Origin: Amycolatopsis eburnea
GTDB taxonomy: Bacteria; Actinomycetota; Actinomycetes; Mycobacteriales; Pseudonocardiaceae
Direction of reading: 5' to 3'
Assembly (NCBI RefSeq): GCF_003937945.1
Contig: NZ_RSEC01000063.1
Span: 124,001-188,000 of the forward strand
Length of the DNA stretch: 64,000 nt
Part shown: piece after piece, positions 42,015 through 50,482 of the stretch
How positions within the stretch are numbered: position 1 is the first letter of the stretch
Layout: every line of letters begins with the position of its first letter
Made by a program: the position numbers and the translations under genes
Notes under the pieces: model-generated
The model's input: only the letters and a program-made list of their open reading frames with translations
Told to the model about the DNA's origin: nothing
Database searches by the model: none

Positions 42015-43826
42015 ATGAAGAGTGAATTCTGGTCCGCGAGGAGGAAGTCACGGCTCGCCGTGGCGTCCTCGGTGACGGCCGCGGCCGTCGTGGCCGGCCT
42101 GGTGGTGGCCGGCGGGAGTCCGGCGGTCGCCGCCGCCGGCTGCAAGGTGACCTACACCGTCAACCAGTGGGACACCGGGTTCACCGCGAACGTCTCGGTG
42201 ACCAACCTCGGCGACGCCGTCTCCAGCTGGGACGTCCAGTGGGACTTCGCCGGCAACCAGCAGGTGCAGCAGGGCTGGAGCGCCACGTTCAGCCAGAGCG
42301 GCAAGCACGTGAGCGCGAAGAACCCCTCGTGGGGCGGCGCGCTCGCGACGAACGCGACCGCGAGCTTCGGCTTCAACGGCTCGTACTCGGGCACGAACGC
42401 CATCCCCACGGCGTTCTCGCTCAACGGCGTCAACTGCGACGGCGGCACGACCACGACGCCCACGACCACGCCGACGACGCCCACGACGCCGACCACCCCG
42501 ACCACGCCCACGACCCCGACCGGGCCGACCACGACGCCCCAGCCGGGGACGCACGTGGAGAACCCGTACGTCGGCGCCAAGGGGTACGTGAACCCGGACT
42601 GGTCGGGCCAGGTGAGCGCGGCGGCCGCGGCCAAGGGCGGCACGCTCGGCGCCCAGATGGCCAAGGTCGCGAACACCTCCACCGCCGTGTGGCTGGACCG
42701 GATCGCGGCGATCGAGGGCACGTCGACCGCACGCGGCCTGCGCGGGCACCTCGACGCGGCGTTGAGCCAGGCCAGCGGCGGCACGCCGGTGACCATCCAG
42801 ATCGTCGTCTACGACCTGCCGAACCGCGACTGCGCGGCGCTGGCGTCCAACGGTGAGCTGAAGGCCTCCGAGAACGGCCTGGCCCGGTACAAGAGCGAGT
42901 ACATCGACCCGATCGCGTCGATCCTGTCCGACGCCAAGTACGCGCCGCTGCGGATCGTCGCGGTCGTCGAGCCGGACTCGCTGCCGAACCTGATCACGAA
43001 CACGTCGATGGCGACGTGCGCGGAAGCGCAGTCCACCGGGGTGTACACGCAGGGCATCCAGTACGCGCTGAACAAGCTGCACGCGATCTCCAACGTCTAC
43101 AACTACCTGGACATCGCGCACTCGGCGTGGCTGGGCTGGGACAGCAACTTCGGTCCCTTCGTCAACCTGGTCAAGCAGACCCTGCAGGGCACCACGGCCG
43201 GCGTGAACAGCATCGACGGCTTCATCAGCTCCACGGCGAACTACACGCCGCTGACCGAGCCGAACCTGCCCGACCCGAACCTGACGGTCGGCGGGCAGCA
43301 GCTGAAGTCGGCGACGTTCTACCAGTGGAACCCGTACTTCGCCGAGGTTCCGTTCGCCACGGCGATGTACAACGCGTTCGTCGCGGCGGGCCTGCCCAGC
43401 GGGATCGGCATGCTGGTCGACACCTCGCGCAACGGCTGGGGCGGCTCGGCCCGGCCCAGCGGGGCCTCGGGGTCCACTGTGGACGCCTACGTGAACTCGG
43501 GCCGGATCGACCGGCGGCTGCACCGCGGCAACTGGTGCAACCAGAGCGGCGCGGGCCTGGGTGTCCGGCCGACGGTCGCGCCGGCGGCGCACTTCGACGC
43601 CTACGTCTGGATCAAGCCGCCGGGTGAGTCCGACGGCGCGAGCCAGCAGATCCCCAACGACGAAGGCAAGGGCGCGGACCCGATGTGCGACCCGACCTTC
43701 CACGGCAGCCAGCAGGCCAACGGCGGCAACCTGACCGGCGCCCTGCCGAACGCCCCGCTGTCGGGCAAGTGGTTCGAGGCCCAGTTCGAGGAACTGGTCC
43801 AGAACGCCTACCCACCGGTGCAGTAA
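42015..43826 (+). CDS. GH6 cellobiohydrolase with N-terminal CBM2
   Basis: A 603-residue secreted exocellulase acting from non-reducing ends. Signal peptide (to about 43), CBM2 (45-145), a Thr/Pro linker (about 147-178) and the GH6 domain: YDLPNRDCAALASNGE, VVEPDSLPNLITN (catalytic Asp), YLDIAHSAWLGW, DTSRNGWGGSARP and AYVWIKPPGESDG. AAGGAG precedes the ATG. Third gene of the operon, giving a complete endo plus two opposite-end exo set. A hairpin follows the stop. Confidence 0.95.
   Translation: MKSEFWSARRKSRLAVASSVTAAAVVAGLVVAGGSPAVAAAGCKVTYTVNQWDTGFTANVSVTNLGDAVSSWDVQWDFAGNQQVQQGWSATFSQSGKHVSAKNPSWGGALATNATASFGFNGSYSGTNAIPTAFSLNGVNCDGGTTTTPTTTPTTPTTPTTPTTPTTPTGPTTTPQPGTHVENPYVGAKGYVNPDWSGQVSAAAAAKGGTLGAQMAKVANTSTAVWLDRIAAIEGTSTARGLRGHLDAALSQASGGTPVTIQIVVYDLPNRDCAALASNGELKASENGLARYKSEYIDPIASILSDAKYAPLRIVAVVEPDSLPNLITNTSMATCAEAQSTGVYTQGIQYALNKLHAISNVYNYLDIAHSAWLGWDSNFGPFVNLVKQTLQGTTAGVNSIDGFISSTANYTPLTEPNLPDPNLTVGGQQLKSATFYQWNPYFAEVPFATAMYNAFVAAGLPSGIGMLVDTSRNGWGGSARPSGASGSTVDAYVNSGRIDRRLHRGNWCNQSGAGLGVRPTVAPAAHFDAYVWIKPPGESDGASQQIPNDEGKGADPMCDPTFHGSQQANGGNLTGALPNAPLSGKWFEAQFEELVQNAYPPVQ
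43472..43484. repeat. 13-bp palindrome GTCCACTGTGGAC inside the GH6 gene (copy 3)
   Basis: Encodes Ser-Thr-Val-Asp with TCC ACT GTG GAC; the ACT codon departs from the usual ACC/ACG of this gene. Confidence 0.65.
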
Positions 43827-43834
43827 CGGTTTCC

Positions 43835-43869
43835 GGGCCGGGCGGTGCCGCGCAGCCGCCGCCCGGCCC
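43835..43869. terminator. bidirectional terminator hairpin
   Basis: GGGCCGGGCGG (43835-43845) pairs with 43859-43869. It lies between the convergent GH6 and acetyltransferase stops and can serve both. Confidence 0.7.
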
Positions 43870-43878
43870 GGGCTCCAC

Positions 43879-44397
43879 CTACAGATCCTTGCGGAAACTC
43901 AGCCGGTCCAGGCCCGGCCCGTCGTAGTCGGGCTGGACCGGCAACCCTTCGAACTCCTTCGGCCCTGGTTCGGTGACGAACCCCATCCGGGTGTGGAACG
44001 CGTGCGAACCCTTGTTGACCGGCGACGTGATCGCCCGCACCACCGACCGCCCGTTCTCGCGGCTGTGGGCGAAGAAGCGCTCGTACAGCGCCGCGCCCAG
44101 GCCGCGCCCGCGTTCGGCGGGATCGACCCCGACGAAGTGGATGTAGCTCTCGGCCGGCCGCGACGGCGAGAGGAACCCGATCAGGAACGCGATGACGCGA
44201 TCGTCGTCGCCCACGAGGAAGCTGCTGCGGGTGAAGTGCTGGAACATGAGCTTCGGCAGGAGCAGGGCCCGTTGACGGGAACCCTCTTCGCCGCCGAGCC
44301 CGCCCCACCACGTGTCGAGGACGGCGAGCACCGGCAGGTGGTCGTCCGGTCCGGGACGGCGGACGGGGTGGCCCAGGAGCGGGGCGAGGTCGGTCAT
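43879..44397 (-). CDS. GNAT-family N-acetyltransferase
   Basis: A 172-residue GNAT protein. IHFVGVDPAERGRGLGAALYERFF contains the acetyl-CoA-binding Arg/Gln-x-x-Gly-x-Gly/Ala loop (RGRGLGAAL), and SHAFHTRMGFV is the typical C-terminal strand-helix. Substrate unknown. ATG 44397 has AGGG 8 bases upstream; a GTG at 44406 would add three residues. It lies between cellulase genes without obvious functional link. Confidence 0.8.
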   Translation of the reverse strand: MTDLAPLLGHPVRRPGPDDHLPVLAVLDTWWGGLGGEEGSRQRALLLPKLMFQHFTRSSFLVGDDDRVIAFLIGFLSPSRPAESYIHFVGVDPAERGRGLGAALYERFFAHSRENGRSVVRAITSPVNKGSHAFHTRMGFVTEPGPKEFEGLPVQPDYDGPGLDRLSFRKDL

Positions 44398-44478
44398 GCC
44401 GGTCACCCTGCCCGCCCGGCCGGCCCGGCGCGAGCGGGTTTCCCCGCGGCGCGCGGCGGCGGGGCGCCCGTCCCGGGC

Positions 44479-45750
44479 TCAGGGCACCACGCGGCGCACC
44501 CCGATCAGCACCTGCTCCCAGACCGCGGCCGGGTCGGCGCCCTGCTCGACGGACTTGAGCGCGGGCGCGATCACCGTCTCCTGGATCTTGCCGTCGCCCG
44601 GGCCCTTGTACTGCGGTTTCCCGACTTTCTGCGCCTGGGCGACGAAGACCTGGCCGCTCAGCGCGCCGCCGAAGTAGCCGTTCATCTCGCTCAGCAGGTC
44701 GGGGGAGGTGAACGCGTCGACCTGGCTGGGGAAGTTCCCGCTCACCCGGAACGCGTGCAGCTGCTGCTCGGGCGCGGTGAGCCACGCCGCGAGCGCGGCG
44801 GCTTCCTTCGCGTGCGGGCTCGAGGCGGGGACGGTCAGGTAGGACCCGCCCCAGTTGCCGCCGCCGTTCGGGAAGGCGTCGGTGATCGCCCACTTGCCCG
44901 CGTTGCCGAGGCCGGCCTGCTGCTCGATGACGCCGAGCATCCAGGACGGGCAGACCTTCGTCGCGAAGGCCCCGACGCGCAGGCCGTTGTTCCCGTCGTC
45001 GGCGAACGCGGTGAGCCCCGCCGACTGGCCCTGCTTGACCGCCGTGGTGACCTGGTTCCAGGCGTCGCGCAGCGCGGTGTTCGTCTCCAGCGTGGAGCGG
45101 TCGTCGCGGTTGAGGTAACCGACCGGGAGCTGGTTGACCATGGCGTTGAAGTTCTGCGCCGCGGAGTCGAACCACGCCTTGCCCTTCGAGCGCTTGACGT
45201 ACCGTTCGCCCGCCTGGAAGTAGCTGTCCCAGGTCGCGAACATCGTCTTCACCGAGCCGGGGTCGGTCGGCAGGCCGGCGGCTTCGAGCAGGTCCTTGCG
45301 GTAGCACATGGCGAGCGGGCCGATGTCGGTGCCGTAGCCGACGAGCTTGCCGTCCTTGCTGCGGCCCGCCTCGTACTTCCACTCCAGCCACCGGCCGGGC
45401 CGGACGTCGGCGGGCCCGACCTTGGCCAGGTCGGTGAACTTGCCGGCCTGCGCGAGCACGTCGGCGAGGTGTCCCTCCTCGACGGCCTGGATGTCGGCGA
45501 GCTCGCCGCCGTTCTGCAGCTTGGCCAGCAGGTCCTGGTGGTAGGGCCCGCCCTGCTCGGTGCGGACCTGGCGCACGGTGAGCCCGGGGTGGGTGAACTC
45601 GTAGCCGGGGATCAGGTCCTCGTAGCCGAACTGCCCGAACGTCGCCAGCGTCAGCGTGATCTTCTCGGGCGTGGCCGGACCGCAGCCCGCGGTCAGGACC
45701 AGCAAGACGAACGCGGCGATCCAGGCCAGCCGTCTTCGAATCTGCTTCAT
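44479..45750 (-). CDS. orphan CebE-like solute-binding lipoprotein
   Basis: A 423-residue lipoprotein (lipobox LTAGC near residue 24) clearly paralogous to the CebE-type protein at 34220: both contain GTDIGPLAMCYRKD, SAAQNFNAMVNQLP, NGGGNWGGSYLTVP or a close form, and KPQYKGPGDG. No permease or ATPase gene is adjacent, so it may use the CebF/CebG pair or deliver a different oligosaccharide such as xyloglucan fragments. GGGGAG precedes the ATG. Divergent from a second LacI gene with a CebR-type box between them. Confidence 0.88.
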   Translation of the reverse strand: MKQIRRRLAWIAAFVLLVLTAGCGPATPEKITLTLATFGQFGYEDLIPGYEFTHPGLTVRQVRTEQGGPYHQDLLAKLQNGGELADIQAVEEGHLADVLAQAGKFTDLAKVGPADVRPGRWLEWKYEAGRSKDGKLVGYGTDIGPLAMCYRKDLLEAAGLPTDPGSVKTMFATWDSYFQAGERYVKRSKGKAWFDSAAQNFNAMVNQLPVGYLNRDDRSTLETNTALRDAWNQVTTAVKQGQSAGLTAFADDGNNGLRVGAFATKVCPSWMLGVIEQQAGLGNAGKWAITDAFPNGGGNWGGSYLTVPASSPHAKEAAALAAWLTAPEQQLHAFRVSGNFPSQVDAFTSPDLLSEMNGYFGGALSGQVFVAQAQKVGKPQYKGPGDGKIQETVIAPALKSVEQGADPAAVWEQVLIGVRRVVP

Positions 45751-45789
45751 GCGCGCGCACTCCCCGTCCACGAATCACTCCCTCGTGAT

Positions 45790-45803
45790 TGGGAGCGCTC
45801 CCG
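45790..45803. promoter_or_regulatory. CebR-type operator between the orphan binding protein and LacI genes
   Basis: TGGGAGCGCTCCCG, 13 of 14 matches. On the minus strand TTGACA (45833-45838) is the likely -35 of the binding-protein gene. Confidence 0.75.
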
Positions 45804-45889
45804 GAGGGGAGTCTCGTTCCGGGCGCGGCGGGTGTCAAGGTGCGCGACGGCGGGTGTCCGGACGGACACCGGGCGAACGGAGGGACGTG

Positions 45890-46837
45890 GTGAAGCGGCC
45901 GACGATCACTGACATCGCGCGCGAAGCGGGCGTGTCGAAGGGCGCCGTCTCGTACGCGCTCAACGGCCGCCCGGGCGTCTCCGAGGCGACCCGCGAGCGG
46001 ATCACCGAAATCGCCCGCCGGCTCGGCTGGTCGCCGAGCAGCACGGCGCGGGCACTGGCCGGCGGCCGGACGGGCGCGATCGGCCTGGTCCTCGACCGGG
46101 CCCCGGACGTGCTCGGCATCGAGCCGTTCCTGGTGGCGCTGCTGGAGGGCGTCGAGCGCGAGCTCGGGCCGGTGTCGCTGCTGCTGCCGGTGCGCGGGCC
46201 GGGCCACCGCAAGGTGGACGGGCTGCTGCTCGCCGGGCCGCGGTGCCCGGCACCCGGCGTGCCCGCGGTGCGGCTGGGCGGGCCGCCCGGGCCCCCGGGC
46301 GTCCCCTCGGTGTGGGTGGACGACGCCGCGGCGGCGGCCGAGGTGCTCGGCTACCTGGCCGCGCTGGGCCACCGCCGGGTGGTCCGGATCGCGGGCCCGG
46401 CGGTGTTCGCCGACCCGGCGGCCCGCGCGGCCGCCTTCACCGCGGCGGCGGCCCGCATGGGCTTCCTGGCGGTGGGCACGGCCGACGCTGCCACGGTGGA
46501 GGCGGGTGCCGGGGTGGCCCACCGCGTGCTGGCGGTCCCGCGCCCCCCGACGGCGCTGGTGTGCGACACGGACGTGCTCGCGGTCGCCGCCCTGGCCGCG
46601 GCCCGCGAGCTGGGGCTGGCGGTACCGGGCGACGTTTCGGTGGTGTCGTGGGACGACTCGCCGTTGTGCCGCCTGGTCCGCCCGGCACTGACGGCGGTCC
46701 GGCGCCCGTTGGCGGAGCTGGGCGCGCTCGCGGCGGTGGTGCTGCGGGAGCTGCTGGTGGGCGAGGAGGCGGCGGACGTCTGCGCGCCGCGGCCGTCGCT
46801 GGTGACGCGGGGGAGTACCGGCCCCGCGCGGGGATGA
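45890..46837 (+). CDS. second LacI-family regulator
   Basis: A 315-residue LacI regulator: HTH TITDIAREAGVSKGAVSYAL, hinge SPSSTARALAGGR, and a somewhat short effector domain with VVSWDDSPLCRLVRPALT near the end. The GTG at 45890 is 5 bases after GGAGGG; the preceding GTG would be too close. It is divergent from the orphan binding protein. Its effector domain has gaps relative to CebR (about 30 residues shorter), so its ligand may differ even if it reads a similar operator. Confidence 0.85.
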   Translation: MKRPTITDIAREAGVSKGAVSYALNGRPGVSEATRERITEIARRLGWSPSSTARALAGGRTGAIGLVLDRAPDVLGIEPFLVALLEGVERELGPVSLLLPVRGPGHRKVDGLLLAGPRCPAPGVPAVRLGGPPGPPGVPSVWVDDAAAAAEVLGYLAALGHRRVVRIAGPAVFADPAARAAAFTAAAARMGFLAVGTADAATVEAGAGVAHRVLAVPRPPTALVCDTDVLAVAALAAARELGLAVPGDVSVVSWDDSPLCRLVRPALTAVRRPLAELGALAAVVLRELLVGEEAADVCAPRPSLVTRGSTGPARG

Positions 46838-46887
46838 GGGTCGCGCCGGCACCCGTCGGGCGGCACTGGCGCTGTTGTCACGTTGCC

Positions 46888-46974
46888 AGCGCCCCAAGGC
46901 GGCCTTCGGTGCGTCAGACGCACCGAAGGCCGCCTTGGGTGCGTCTGACGCAACCAAGGCCACATTGGGGTGCT
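46888..46974. repeat. interspersed palindrome, family B (copy 3)
   Basis: Variant with AAGGCGGCC/GGCCGCCTT in the inner pair and GGGGTGCT at the right end. It lies between the convergent LacI and LPMO genes. Confidence 0.88.
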
Positions 46975-46995
46975 TGGGCTGTCCGCAGTGGACGG

Positions 46996-48102
46996 TCAGC
47001 TTCCTTGGCAGGTCGGTGAAGGCTGGGCCGGGTTGCTGCCCGTCGCGTTGACGACCAGGCCGAACGTCGTCTGCCCGTCCGCGGCGATCCGGCCGTTCCA
47101 GTCGGCGTTGCGGACCGTCACCACCGAACCCGACTGGCTCACCGTGCCGTTCCAGACGCTGCCGACCGTCTGGCCTTGCGGCAGTGTCCAGCTCGCCTGC
47201 CAGCCGTTGTACGCGGTCGTGCCGTGGTTCATCACCGTCACCGTGGCCTGGTAGCCGCCGCTCCACGCGTTGGTGATCTCGTACATCGCCATGCACGAGC
47301 CGGCGGGCGTCGTCGGCGTCGTGGGTGTGGTCGGCGTGGTCGGTGTCGTGGGCGTGGTCGGTGTCGTCGGCGTGGTCGGGGTCGTCGTCGGCGTGCCGGG
47401 GTCCTTCACGCCGGTGACTTCGCCGTGCCCGCCGTCGAACGTCACGTCCGAGCAGCCGTAGAACGTCTCCGCGCTGTCGGAGCGCTTCCAGACCGAGTAG
47501 ATGATGTGCCGCCCGGTCTTGTTCGACGGCAGCGCGCCGCTCCACTTGTACTGGCCGTCGACCGTGCCGACCTGGCCGGTCACCGGCGGGTGGTCGATCG
47601 TCAGGAACGGCTGGTCCTCCAGCGAGTCCCAGGTCAGCGGCTGGTTGGGGTTCCAGCCGTCCTTCGTGACGTAGGTGTAGAACCAGCCCGGGTGCGCGGC
47701 CCACGCGTTGTACGAGAAGTCGAACGTCGCGCCGGAGGTCAGGTGGGTCAGGGGCCAGTCGCCGACCTGGTCGAAGCCGGCGTAGCCCGGGTTGCCGCCG
47801 GAGCACAGCTTCCCGTCCGGAATGAACCCGCGCGTGCGGCCGGCGCCGTCGGAGCGCAACACGGCGAACCAGTTGTACAGCGAGTTGGCGCCGCTGGTGT
47901 TCACCGCGGCCGAGCAGGCCGGGTTCTGGGGGATGATCTGCCCCGTCGAGCTCAGCCCGTCCTGCCAGCACAGGAAGGTCCGGCTGCCCGGTTTCATCAT
48001 CGCGCCGTGCGCCTCGGCCGTGCCGGTGTTCAGCAGGACGGCGGTCAGGCTCGCCAGCAGCACGGTGACGGCGGCGAGGATCGTACTTCGTCTCCTGGTC
48101 AC
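46996..48102 (-). CDS. AA10 lytic polysaccharide monooxygenase with C-terminal CBM2
   Basis: A 368-residue secreted copper enzyme. The signal ends in AEA so that His becomes residue 1 (HGAMMKPGSRTFLCWQ), the first arm of the copper histidine brace; NAWAAHPGWFYTY gives the second His. The closest recalled relatives, including ScLPMO10C (CelS2), oxidise cellulose at C1. A Thr/Pro linker of about 33 residues leads to CBM2. It opens crystalline cellulose for the GH48/GH5/GH6 enzymes. A CebR-type box lies upstream. Confidence 0.94.
   Translation of the reverse strand: MTRRRSTILAAVTVLLASLTAVLLNTGTAEAHGAMMKPGSRTFLCWQDGLSSTGQIIPQNPACSAAVNTSGANSLYNWFAVLRSDGAGRTRGFIPDGKLCSGGNPGYAGFDQVGDWPLTHLTSGATFDFSYNAWAAHPGWFYTYVTKDGWNPNQPLTWDSLEDQPFLTIDHPPVTGQVGTVDGQYKWSGALPSNKTGRHIIYSVWKRSDSAETFYGCSDVTFDGGHGEVTGVKDPGTPTTTPTTPTTPTTPTTPTTPTTPTTPTTPAGSCMAMYEITNAWSGGYQATVTVMNHGTTAYNGWQASWTLPQGQTVGSVWNGTVSQSGSVVTVRNADWNGRIAADGQTTFGLVVNATGSNPAQPSPTCQGS
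47308..47395. repeat. tandem repeat encoding the LPMO linker
   Basis: About ten imperfect 9-base units of the type GGCGTGGTC (plus strand), encoding Thr-Thr-Pro repeats. Such runs slip easily and linker length may vary between strains. Confidence 0.75.
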
Positions 48103-48137
48103 GTCTGTCCCTTCGTTGGGTAGCGTGCAACGAAGAC

Positions 48138-48151
48138 TGGGAGCGCTCTCA
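48138..48151. promoter_or_regulatory. CebR-type operator of the LPMO gene
   Basis: TGGGAGCGCTCTCA, 13 of 14 matches. On the minus strand TAAGCT lies 5 bases before it as a possible -10. Confidence 0.75.
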
Positions 48152-48258
48152 AGGTCAGCTTACGCGGTGGTGGTCACTTCCGGAACAGCCCGCGGTGACC
48201 GGAGCGGCCGCCTTGGCCTACCTTGGCGGAGGTCGTCGATCACCGAGAAAGGCACAGC

Positions 48259-49452
48259 GTGGAAAGTCCGTCTCCGGTCCCCGCCTGGGTGCGGGCCGAA
48301 CCCCTCCGGCTGCTCGGCTTCGCCGCGCGAGCGGCGCACCCCGGCGGCGGGTTCGCCTGGCTCGACGACTCCGGACGGCCGGTGCTCGACCGGCCCGTCG
48401 AAACCTGGATCACCTGCCGGATGACGCACGTCTTCGCGCTGGCGCAAGTGCAAGGCGCCGCGACCGGGGCGCAGGTCGCCCACGGCGTCGAGGCGCTGAC
48501 CGGCCTGCTCCGCGACCCGGATCACGGTGGCTGGTACGCGACGACAACGTTGTCAGAAAAGCGCGCCTACGAGCACGCCTTCGTCGTGCTGGCCGCGTCG
48601 AGCGCGGCCGCCGCCGGGGCCGACGGCGCGGAAGACCTGCTGGCCGAAGCCCTGGACGTCGTCGAACGCCGCTTCTGGGAGCCGGGGCCGGGGCTCGTCG
48701 CCGACGTCTGGGACCGCGGCTGGACACAGCTGGAGGACTACCGCGGGGCCAACGCGAACATGCACACCGTCGAGGCGTTCCTGGCCGCCGCCGACGTCAC
48801 CGGCGACCGGGTCTGGACCACCCGCGCGCTGTCCATTGTGGAGCACCTGGTGCACGGCGAAGCCCGCGCGCACGGCTGGCTGCTGCCGGAGCACTACGAC
48901 CCGGACTGGCGGGTGCGCCTGGAGTTCAACCGGGCCGAGCCCGCGCACCCCTTCCGCCCGTTCGGCGCGACGATCGGGCACCTCTTCGAGTGGGCGCGCC
49001 TGGCCGTGCACGTGAAGCGCGCGCTCGGCGACGGCGCCCCGGACTGGCTGCTCCCGGACGCGGCCGCGCTGTTCGAGACCGCGACCCGGACCGGCTGGGC
49101 CGTCGACGGGCACCCCGGGTTCGTCTACACCACCGACTTCGCCGGGACGCCGGTCGTGCGCACCCGGCTGCACTGGGTCGTCGCGGAGGCGATCGCCGCC
49201 GCGTGGACGCTGCACCAGGAGACCGGCGAGCCGGTGTACCTCGAGCGGTTCCAGGAGTGGTGTGCCTACGCCGAAGCCTGCTTCGCCGACCGGGAACTCG
49301 GCTCGTGGCACCACGAACTCGACCCGGAGAACCGCCCGGCCGCGTCGGTGTGGGCGGGCAAGCCGGACATCTACCACGCCTACCAGGCGACGCTGCTGCC
49401 CACGCTGCCGCCGGCCGCGTCGTTCGCCGGCGCGCTCGCCCCGCGTCGCTAG
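48259..49452 (+). CDS. AGE-family sugar epimerase/isomerase
   Basis: A 397-residue (alpha/alpha)6-barrel protein of the N-acylglucosamine 2-epimerase family. TWITCRMTHVFAL, AYEHAFVVLAAS, NANMHTVEAFLAA and RLHWVVAEAIAA carry the barrel histidines. Family members interconvert mannose, glucose and fructose, epimerise cellobiose, or isomerise sulfoquinovose. In this setting a mannose isomerase or cellobiose 2-epimerase role is plausible; motifs alone do not decide. GTG at 48259 follows GAAAGG. It is followed by an aldo/keto reductase 33 bases on, a likely operon. Confidence 0.82.
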   Translation: MESPSPVPAWVRAEPLRLLGFAARAAHPGGGFAWLDDSGRPVLDRPVETWITCRMTHVFALAQVQGAATGAQVAHGVEALTGLLRDPDHGGWYATTTLSEKRAYEHAFVVLAASSAAAAGADGAEDLLAEALDVVERRFWEPGPGLVADVWDRGWTQLEDYRGANANMHTVEAFLAAADVTGDRVWTTRALSIVEHLVHGEARAHGWLLPEHYDPDWRVRLEFNRAEPAHPFRPFGATIGHLFEWARLAVHVKRALGDGAPDWLLPDAAALFETATRTGWAVDGHPGFVYTTDFAGTPVVRTRLHWVVAEAIAAAWTLHQETGEPVYLERFQEWCAYAEACFADRELGSWHHELDPENRPAASVWAGKPDIYHAYQATLLPTLPPAASFAGALAPRR

Positions 49453-49485
49453 ACTCCGCCCGATTCCGCTCGACCGAGGAGAACC

Positions 49486-50481
49486 ATGTCGCCTTACGCC
49501 GCCGCCGGGGACCGGTACGCGGAAATGCCGTACCGGCGGGCCGGGCGCAGCGGGCTGAAGCTGCCCGCCGTGTCGCTCGGCCTGTGGCACAACTTCGGGG
49601 ACGACAAGCCCCTCGACGTCCAGCGCGCGGTGCTGCGCCGGGCGTTCGACCTCGGCATGACGCACTTCGACCTGGCCAACAACTACGGCCCGCCGCCCGG
49701 CGCGGCCGAGGCGAACTTCGGGCGGCACTACGCGGCCGACTTCCGCCCGTACCGGGACGAGATCCTGGTGTCGTCCAAGGCGGGCTACCTCATGTGGGAC
49801 GGCCCGTACGGCGAGTGGGGCTCGCGCAAGAACCTCCTCGCCAGCCTGGACCAGAGCCTGGCCCGCACCGGACTGGACCACTTCGACGTCTTCTACTCCC
49901 ACCGCCCGGACCCGGAGACGCCGATCGAGGAGACCATGGGTGCCCTCGACACCGCCGTCCGGTCGGGGAAGGCGCTCTACGCCGGGATCTCCAACTACTC
50001 GCCCGAGCAGACCGAAGCCGCGCTGGCCGCGCTGAAGGAGCTGGGCACGCCGCTGCTGCTCCACCAGCCGTCGTACTCGATCCTCAACCGGTGGGTCGAG
50101 GACGGCCTGCTCGACACCCTCGGCGAGCACGGCGTCGGCTCGATCGCGTACTCGCCGCTGAGCCAGGGCCTGCTGACCGACCGCTACCTCGACGGCGTCC
50201 CGGCCGACTCGCGCGCGGCCGGCGCGAGCCCGTTCCTCACCCGCGACCGCCTCACCGAGGACACGCTCGGCACGATCCGCGCGCTGAACGACGTCGCGAA
50301 GCGGCGGGGGCAGACGCTGGCCCAGCTCGCCATCGCCTGGGTGCTGCGCCGCGGGCGCGTCACGTCCGCGCTGATCGGCGCGAGCAGTGTCGCGCAGCTG
50401 GAGAACACCGTCGCGGCCACCGCGAACCTGGAGTTCACCGACGAGGAGCTGGCCGAGATCGACCGGCTCGCCGGGCGGTAG
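49486..50481 (+). CDS. aldo/keto reductase (YghZ/MgrA-like)
   Basis: A 331-residue NADPH-dependent AKR14-like enzyme. Catalytic Asp and Tyr in FDLANNYGPPPG, Lys in VSSKAGYLMW, His in YSHRPDPETP; cofactor loop GASSVAQLENTV. E. coli YghZ reduces L-glyceraldehyde 3-phosphate and methylglyoxal. GAGGAG precedes the ATG. It ends one base before the convergent CBM2 gene stop. Confidence 0.88.
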   Translation: MSPYAAAGDRYAEMPYRRAGRSGLKLPAVSLGLWHNFGDDKPLDVQRAVLRRAFDLGMTHFDLANNYGPPPGAAEANFGRHYAADFRPYRDEILVSSKAGYLMWDGPYGEWGSRKNLLASLDQSLARTGLDHFDVFYSHRPDPETPIEETMGALDTAVRSGKALYAGISNYSPEQTEAALAALKELGTPLLLHQPSYSILNRWVEDGLLDTLGEHGVGSIAYSPLSQGLLTDRYLDGVPADSRAAGASPFLTRDRLTEDTLGTIRALNDVAKRRGQTLAQLAIAWVLRRGRVTSALIGASSVAQLENTVAATANLEFTDEELAEIDRLAGR

Positions 50482-50482
50482 C

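Noticed and set aside
47308..47395. CRISPR-like array
   Set aside because: The short repeated units have no spacers and encode a Thr/Pro linker in frame.
43808..48130. 1440-codon open frame on the minus strand
   Set aside because: It is a shifted frame of the orphan binding protein and LPMO genes, both of which are well supported in another frame.
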